Source: Candidatus Sumerlaeota bacterium
Lineage (GTDB): Bacteria; Sumerlaeota; Sumerlaeia; JAFGJS01
Length of the DNA: 36,318 nucleotides
Direction: 5' to 3'
Assembly: GCA_016928995.1 (NCBI GenBank)
Contig: JAFGJS010000069.1
Location: forward strand, 1-36,318
A model generated the notes under the pieces. The model worked only from the letters and a program-made list of their open reading frames with translations, searched no databases and had not been told where the DNA came from. The stretch's first letter is position 1. Each line of letters begins with the position of its first letter. Of this stretch, positions 24,663-33,600 are shown piece by piece. Both the position numbers and the translations under genes were made by a program.

Positions 24663-27600
24663 ATGACCTCCAAAACTCAAAATCTGTTTTCCGCCATTCT
24701 ACGCGGCCTGAACGGCGATTTCCTATACAGCCGGCTGGATTCCCTGCTGCCCGGCGCGCAACGTTATCCGGTTTACGTCAAGAGCCACTGCCCCTATCAT
24801 GAAGACGGACGCTTTCGTTCCTTTCTGGTCGATCTCAATCGCCGCGTGGCGTGGTGCACGAACCGGCGCTGCGAGGCGCGTCATGAAATCGACCTGGTCT
24901 CCCTCATCGCCAAACTGACCGGCAAGCACCCCATCCAGGTGCTGCTTCAACTCGTGGCCGAAAGCGCCATGCAGTTGGAAAGCAGCTACCGCGAAGACCT
25001 TGAGGAACTCGTGATCGAGGAGGTGCAGGCGCTGGCCTCCATCGGCGATGAAGAGACGGCCCGCATGCTGATCGACATGTGCACAAATCTCTCCGCGGAC
25101 AGCCTGAGCCTGGAATTGCAATCCAATCTGCTCTTTATGCATCAGGACCTGGAGAGCAGCGTGGACAACCTGTTCGCGCTGGCGGAACGGTGCCTGGAGC
25201 GCGACGACATCCTGCTGATCTATCAAATCATGGAGCAACTGGAGTTGTTGGCGTCGGACGACGAACGTCTGCTCGTGCTGAAGGCGCGGATCGCCGAAAC
25301 ACGCGGCGAACGCCGGGCCGCCGCCGACTTCTACCAGGCATACATCGAGCGGCTCGAACAATCGGACAGCACGGACCTGCAAAACGGACGCCAGGCGCGC
25401 ATGCTGGAAAAAATCCTGATGCTCAATCCCAGTTCCATCGAGGCGCGCCGGCGCTACGCGCAATGGCTCGACGGGCAGGGCATGGATGAAGAGGCGCGCA
25501 ATCACTGGAACGTGCTGCTGAAAGTGCTGCATGCCGAACATAAAATGGAAGAGGCGCTGGAACTGTCCCGCAGCATCGTGCAAAAGCGGCCCGGCGATCT
25601 TCAGGCCAAATTGCATCACGCCCGTTTCTGCCAGGAAACCGGACGCATGGATGAGGCCGTGGAGACCTTTGAAAACGTGATGCAGGATTACATCGCCGCG
25701 GAAGAATGGGACGAGGCGGAGCATTACTGCCGGCAACTGATGGACATCCAGCCGGAACGGCAGGATTTGCCGTTCCAGTTGATCCAAATCCTGAATAATG
25801 GCGGACGTCCGGAACGCGCGTATCATCAGACGGAAAAAATCCTGCCGCGCATGGAGCAAAAGGGCGACCGCGAGGGTCAGCTGAATCTGCTGCGTCAGAT
25901 GATGCAATGGAAGCCGCAGAACACGGCGTCGCGCGAGAAACTGGCGCGGCTGCTGTCGCGCGAGGGAAATTCGGAAGAATTGCACACCGTCCTTTGCGAT
26001 TTGGCGCGGCTGTATTTCGGACGCAAACTCAGCGAGGAAGGGGCCAGCCGTCTGCGCAAGGCGACGTCCCTCGCCCAGGGCGATTTGATCCGGCTGCAGG
26101 AGATCGCCGAAATTTATCAGGAGCAGGGGCTAAGCAGCGGCGCATGCCAAATCATGGAACAAATGGGGCGCGCCGTGGTGAGTGATAATCCGGAACACGC
26201 CCTGGCGCTCTCCAAACAGGGATTGGAACTGGAGCCGGACAGCATGAGCCTGATGGCTCTGCAGATCGAGGCATACCGCGCGTTGAACCAAGAGGACAAG
26301 ATCCTCGACGTGCTGGAACGCATGGGCGGTCCGGAAGCCACAAAAGCAGGCAAACGCGGAGCCTTGAGCCTGGAGCGCCTGCGCGGACTGGTGGATGCAT
26401 ATCCGCAGACGCTGGCCTTCCGCCTGCTGCTCGCGGGCGCGCTGGCCGATCAGGGACGCTTCGACGATGCGCTGGACGAAATCCGTCTGCTGGTGAAACG
26501 CGCGAGCAGCGAATCCGAATACAACCAAACGGCGCAGCTGCTGGCGAAAATTCAGGGGCAGCAGGGGCCGCGCATTGAAACGCTCGATTTGCAGACGCAA
26601 ATCTACGAGCTCCTGGGCGATGAAGATCGTTTGTTCACGGCGCTCAACAGTTTGGCCGGACTTTGCGCGCGGATGAAGCAAGGCCAGCGGGCATCGGCGA
26701 TCTACGAACGCCTGAGCGCGATGCGTCCGGATGACGCGACGCTGCTGCAGGAATACGCGGAATTCGCCCGCACTGAGATGAAGCCGGCCGAAGCGGCGCC
26801 CCTATGGCAAAGGCTGCATGAACTCCTGCGCGGCCAAGGCGAGACGGAACGCGCCGCCGACGCCTTGCGGCAAGCCATCCGCGGCCTGCCCGAACCTTAC
26901 GCCCTGCGCAAACAGTTGGCCGATTTCCTGGCCGAAAGTTCCGGTTGGGAAGCCGCGGCGGAGGAATATCGCCGGCTGCTGAACGACATGCGCGGCGTCA
27001 AGCCCGAAGATCCGCTGGTGCGGCAGTGCCTGGACAAGCTTTACGAGCACAACGAAGAGGATCCCGTGCTGCTGCGTGAAATGGCCGAAGAAGCCGAAGC
27101 GCAACGGGACGTCATCCGCTCTGTGGATCTTTATCAGAAAGCGGCTGAACTGCACTATCTGATCGACAACCTGGACGATGCGCGGGAGTGCTACGAGCGC
27201 GCGCTGAAGCTCCGTCCGCATGATCTGGCGCTGATGGCGCCATTGGCGGATGTGCATGAGCAGCAAGGCGCCAAGGATCTGGCCATTGAAATCCATGAGC
27301 GGATGCTGTCGATCTACACGGACCAGCTACAGGCGGAAAAAGTGCTGGAAGCGCAGGCAAAGATCTTGCGCCTGACGCCGCAACGCGAAGACTTGGCGCA
27401 GCAGCGCATCTCACTGCTGCGCAAACTGAACCGCAACGATCAAGCGCAGGAATGCTACGCGAATCTCATCGAGCACTACCGCAAGCAGGCGCAGTGGGAC
27501 GAGGCGATTCGCCTCACGCGTCAATTGCTGGATGACTATCCGGAGCGGCGCGACGCGCGCGAGCAGTTGATCGAATTGCTGACTCAAACCGGCGACACAG

Positions 27601-30600
27601 CGGAAGCGATCGAGGAATACGCGCAAATGGCGGAATTCCTGCTGGCGCGCAAAGAACGGGAAGCGGCGCTGGAGACCATGTCGCAATGGCGGAAACTGGC
27701 GCCGGATGACACTTCCCTGCTGGAGCGCATCGCCAGCCTGCATGTGAAGCTCGGCCGCGTGGATGAAGGCATGCAGCATTATCGCACGCTGCTGGATGAT
27801 TGCCTCAAAATCAACAACCTGGAAGGCGCCGTGAAATACGGGCGTACGCTGATCGAGCTCAATCCGGACAACTGGGAACTGCGGCATGATCTGGCGAAAT
27901 GGCTGCATGGAGCGGGCAAACTGCAAGACGCGTCCGACGTGATGCTGGAAGTCGTGCAACGGCGCTTCAGAGACGGGCAGATCAAAGAAGCGCAGGAAGC
28001 CGTCAAGCCCCTGCTCAGCTGGCTGGACTCGCTGGATTCGCGCCGGTTGAAACTCGCCATGCTGCTGGACAGCTCCGAACTTTCCAGCGAGGCCGAACCG
28101 ATCTACGTCTCCTGGGCTCAGGCCGCGCTTAACGCGAAGCAATACGCCCAGACCGTAGAGTGCTGCGATCAGGGAATCGCCAGCGACGCCGGGCGCAAGG
28201 CGCTGTATGAATTGAAGGCGGAGGCGCTCTCGCAGCTCGGCGATCCGGAAAAGGCCGCGCGGGAATGGAGCCGCCTGGCGCGCCTGCATCACGAAGACAA
28301 ATCGGCTCAGTCGGCCGTCAAAGCGTTTGAACGAGCGATTCAGTTGGAGCCGCAAGCGCTGGATTTGCGCGAGGATTATTGCCGCTACTTGATGAACACC
28401 GGCGTGCTGGGTCAGACGCAAGCGCCGTTGCGCGAGTTGATCAACTTGTGCGCCAAAGCCAAGGACACGGAGCGCGAGCTGACCTGGCGCGAACAATTAT
28501 CCAAAGTGGACGCCCTCGATTACGATAATCGCTTCGTTCTGTCTGAGCTGCTGATCAAAGCCGGGGACGGCGGCAGCGCGGAACGTCAATTGCGTTTGCT
28601 GCTGGACGATGCGATGGCATCGGAGAAAAAGGATGAAGGCTTCCGGACGGCCGAACGCGCGTTGAACATGCTGCGGCAGCTGCTGCCCAATGATGAAGGG
28701 CTGCTGCGTAATGAAATCTCGCTGGCGCAGTCGCGCAAGGACGATGAGCGCGTCGGCGCCCTGCGTCTTGAATTGGCCGATCTGCTGGAGCGCCATAACC
28801 GTTCGGATGAAGCGGCGGAAATTTACCGCGAACTTCTGCGCGAGACACCGGAGGATGACGCGCTCTTTGAAAAAGTGGCGGCCATCCTGAAACGGCAAGG
28901 ACCGAACACGCGGCTCTACGTTCATTGGCTGGAAGACCGCTGCGAATTTGAGCGCAAGCGCAACGGGCATCCGCGCATCCGCGAGCTGCGTCTGCGGATC
29001 GTTGACGCTGAACCGGACAATCTGGAAAATCGCTGGAATCTCGCTTCCGCCTGCATGAAATTGAAACAGCCCGAGGAGGCGATCGAGCATCTCCGCCATG
29101 CGTTAAAAATCGAATCGATGCAGGGCAACACGCGCGCGGCGGAAAAACTGGCCAGCGAAATCCTCAAGATCGATCCGGAACTCGTGGACGTCCGCGAGCA
29201 ATACGCGCAGTTCCTGACCGACCTTAAACAGCAAACCCAGGCCCTGGAAGAAATGCGGCGGCTCGTGGACCATTTCCAGCAATCCGGCGGCGTCGCGAAC
29301 GAGTTGCGCTGGCGCGGCTCGCTCATGGCGATGTCGCCGGCGGACATGAAAAACCGCTTCCGCATGGCCGACTTGTTGAAACAGGAGAGCCGGCTGGATG
29401 AAGCGGCTGACGTGCTGCGTTCCATCATCCGCGAATCCATGGGCCGTTTGACCGAGACCGGGACGCAGGAAGCGGCGCGCAACGCGAGCGCGATGCTCCG
29501 CGAGTGGATGCCGGATGACGAGGACGCGCGCCGCGACGAAATCGAACTCTACACCGCGTTGGGCGAAGGCGAACGCGCGCGTGAGCTGATGGTGGAACTC
29601 GGCGCATGGCTGGAGCGGAACGAACGGTATTCCGAAGCCGTCGACTTGTACCGCAAGCTATTGCGGCGCCAGCCCGGTCAGGACGAGCTCTTCGAGCGCG
29701 TGGCCGCGCTGCTGCAAAAGCAGGGCATGACCGCGGAATACAAGGAATGGATCAACGACCGGGCGGAGTATCAAAGTCAACAGGCCAACTGGAAAGCCGT
29801 CCGCGCCTTGCGCGAACGTCTGCTGGAGGCCGCTCCAGACGACCTGGGCAACCGGGAAAAACTGGCCGACGCGCTGCTTGAATTCAGCGAAACCGCCGCC
29901 GCGGTGAGCCACTTTGAATATTGCATGACGCAATACGCGGAAGAGGATCAACCCGCGGAAGCGGCGGACATGGCACGCCGGATTCTCAGGGCCGAGGGTG
30001 GCGGGCGGATCGACGTGCTGGAGCGCCTCTATCGTTTTCTGATGCAGGACGGACAGGATAAAGAGGCGCTGCGCCCATCGCGCGAACTGGCCGCGCATTA
30101 TCAGCGTTCGGGTGAAATCGAACCGGAAATCCGCTGGCGGCGCGAAGTGCTTCAACTCGAAGCGGAAAATTTCGAGAACCGTTTCCGTCTGGCCGAGGCG
30201 CTGCACGAAACTGGCTCTGAAGACGAGGCCTGGACCCTCGTGGTGGAGGCGCTGGACAAGGCGATGGCCTCGCTCTCCTCCCCGAATTACGCCAAACACG
30301 CCGCATGGGCCGTGGAGACGCTGCGCAAATGGCAGCCGGATAATGAGGAAATCCTGCGCCGCGAGATCGAACTCTGTCAGCAGACCGGCAAGGAGGCGCG
30401 CGTGCTGGATTTGCAAAGCACGCTGGCCCGTCAACTCGAAAACAGCGGCAGGGAAAACGAGGCGCTGGAAATCTACCGGGAGCTTTCCCGCAATCATCCC
30501 GAGCGCCCCGAGCTCTTCGAAAGCGCCGCCAGCATTCTGCAAGCCCTGGGCGACACTTCCGCGTTCGTCGAATGGCTGGAGGAACGCTGCCGCGTCGAAC

Positions 30601-33600
30601 TCAGGCGCACCGTCGGCTCCGGACGCCTGCGCGGACTGCGCGAGCGCATCGCCGAGGCGGAGCCGGACAACCTGAACAACCGGCAGATGCTGGCCGACGC
30701 CTGTTTGAAACTCGACGATGTCGAGACGGCCATTGAACACCTCTCCTATTGCGCTGACAGCCACTCCGCGCAAGGCCGGATCGAAGAAGCGGCGGCGATT
30801 TATGAACGCATTCTGTCCATTGAGCCGTCATTGCATGAGCAGCGGGCAAAATGGACGAATCTGCTGCTGCAACTCGGCCGCACAACCGAGGCGCTGGAGC
30901 AGATCAAGACGCTCGCGGAAGCCAGCCGTGAACGCAACGACGCCGAGGAAGAACTGCGCTGGCGCAAACAGTGGCATGTGGCGGACAGTCAGGACGTGGA
31001 AAACCGCTTCCGCCTGGCCGCGCTGCAACGCGACGCCGGCAAAGAAGACGCGGCCCATGAATTGCTGCTGGGAATCCTCACTGCGGCGATGGAAGCGCTC
31101 GACAGCAAACCGAACAAGAACAGCAACCTCTTCAAGGACAACTCCTCGCACGCAGGGCAGGCGCTGGAATTGCTGCGCACATGGCGCCCGGACGACGAGG
31201 AACTGCTCCATGCGCAAATCCGCTACTATGAAAACGTGGGCAAGGATGCGCGCGCACGCTTGACCAAACGCACCCTGGCGGGCCAGATGGAGCATCAAGA
31301 ACGGCTTCAGGACGCGCTCGAACTTTACTCCGATCTGCTGCGCTCCGAGCCGGACGACGACGAACTCTTCGACCGGACGGCCGACATCCATCGCCGGATG
31401 GACGACATCGATCAGTACTGCTCGATGCTGACAGAACGGGCTACGGCGGCGGCGAAAGCGGAGAATTGGGGCCGCGTGCGCGTATTGCGTCAGCACATCA
31501 TGGACGTGCGCCAGGAGGACACGGAAAACATCGAAGGCCTTGCGGAAGCGTGTCTGAAGTTCGACAAGAAAACCGAAGCGATCCGCTACTTCACGCGGCT
31601 GTTCGAACTCGCCGCGCAAAAAGGCGCGACGGATGCAGCCGTGGGACACGCCCGGCGCATTCTGGATGTGCAGCCGGATCATATGGCCACGCGTGAAAAC
31701 GCCGCGGCGCTGCTGGAAAAAGAGGACGATCTTGACCGCGCTTACCGCATCCTGGAGCCTGCCGGCCGCCGCATGTTCGAAGGCGGCCAGCGCGATGAGG
31801 CGCTGATTTTCCAGCGCACGATGATCGAACGTTTCCCGAACTTGACCCAGCCGCGCGAATTGCTCGTGGATTGGCTGACCGAACTCGGTCAAAGACGCGA
31901 AGCGCTCGACGAGCTGTTCGGCATCTTCGATCTTTACCTGAATTCCGGCGACACGCATTCCGAGGTGGTGCTGGAACTCGAGGAGCGCATGGCGCAATGC
32001 TGCGGAAACGATGTGACGCTGATGATCTCGCTTCCATCGCGCCTGCTGGAGCGCCAGCAACGCAATAAATGCGAGCAGATGTATTGCCGTCTGATCAATA
32101 GCGTGCGTGAGAGCAAAGACCTGGAAGCCCTGACGACGCTCTGCCGCCGCGCTTCTGAGCAAGTCTCGGATTCAATCCGTGTGCATGAACAAATCCTCGA
32201 GGGCATGGAGCAGCTCGGGACCAATGAAGCCGTCGTCGACACTGCGCTGAAACTTGGCCGCTTGTACCAACAGGGCGAGATGCCGGACAAGGCCAGTGAA
32301 ACGTTGCGCAAGGCCGTGCGGCTGGCGCCCAAGAATCCCGCTGCGCACGTCGTCTGGATCGAATTCCTGGAAAAAGAAGGCCGCAAGGAAGATCTGGTCC
32401 GGCCGCTGCTGGCGCTGTGCGATTTGTACGAGGAAAAGGGCCAGTTGGATGACGCGCAGCAATGCCTGGACCGCTTGCTGGCCGTGCAGCCGCAAAACGA
32501 AAAGGCCGTCCAGCGCCGCGCCGATCTTTTAATCCGCCTCGACCGCAAGTCCGAAGGCATCAAGTCGCTCATGGATCAGGCCGCGCGCCACGAGGAGGAG
32601 CTGCGCTGGGATGACGCCGTGCGCTATCTGGAGCAGGCTTTCGAGTACGCGCCGGAGGACATCGGCATCCTGCGCCGCATCGTGCGTGTGACCCGCAATC
32701 AGAAAAGCGACGAACTCAATCTCAAATACAAAAAACAACTCGCCGACATTTACGAATCCCTTGGCAACACGGATCTTGCCATACCGCTGTATGAGGAGAT
32801 GATCGACCAGCGTCCGGAAGAGTACGATATATATGAGAAAGCCGCGGATCTGGCGATGCAGGTGGGCGACGGCGAGCGTGTGAGCAAGGTGCTGCTCGAT
32901 TTATCCAAGGCGCATGAGAAGCAGAATGCGCTGGATCTAGCCATCGCGGCGCGCTTGCGGCTGTATGCCTTCGATCCGGAACAGCGTGAAAATCTGGAGG
33001 AAATCGCGCGGTTCTATGAGCGGCAAGGCGACCAGGCCAACGCGATGAAGTATCTGCGCGAAGCGATGGGGCTGCTGCGATCCCGCCATGATTACGCAGA
33101 AGCCGTCACGGTCGGGCGTAAAATCCTCAACCTCGACTCCAGCCAAGTCGCGGTGCGCCGCGATATCGCCCAGTTGCTGGAGAGCCAGGGCGACCGCTCC
33201 GCCGCCGCCAATGAATGGGTGACGCTGGCGGAATCGACGCAAATACGCAGCAGGAAAGACAAAGACAAGGAATCGGCCAATCAGGCGATTCACGCCTTGC
33301 GCGAGGCGGTGCGCATCGATCCCGAACGCTTCGCGGAGCATCAGCGGCTGGCCGAGCTGCTGTCCAACCAAAAACTCGAAGACGAAGCGGTGGAATGCTA
33401 TTCGCAGCTGATTGAAAAATACGAACAGCGCGAGATGCTCACCGAAGCCATCGCGGTCTGCCTTCAAGCGCTGGCGCTGCGTCCTGAAGACGTTAAGATG
33501 CACGAGCGCCTGTTCCGTTTTTACCGCAACACCGGTGAAACGCGGCTGCAAGTGGCCGAAGCTTTCTGGCTTGGACGCAATGCGCTGCAACATGAAGACC

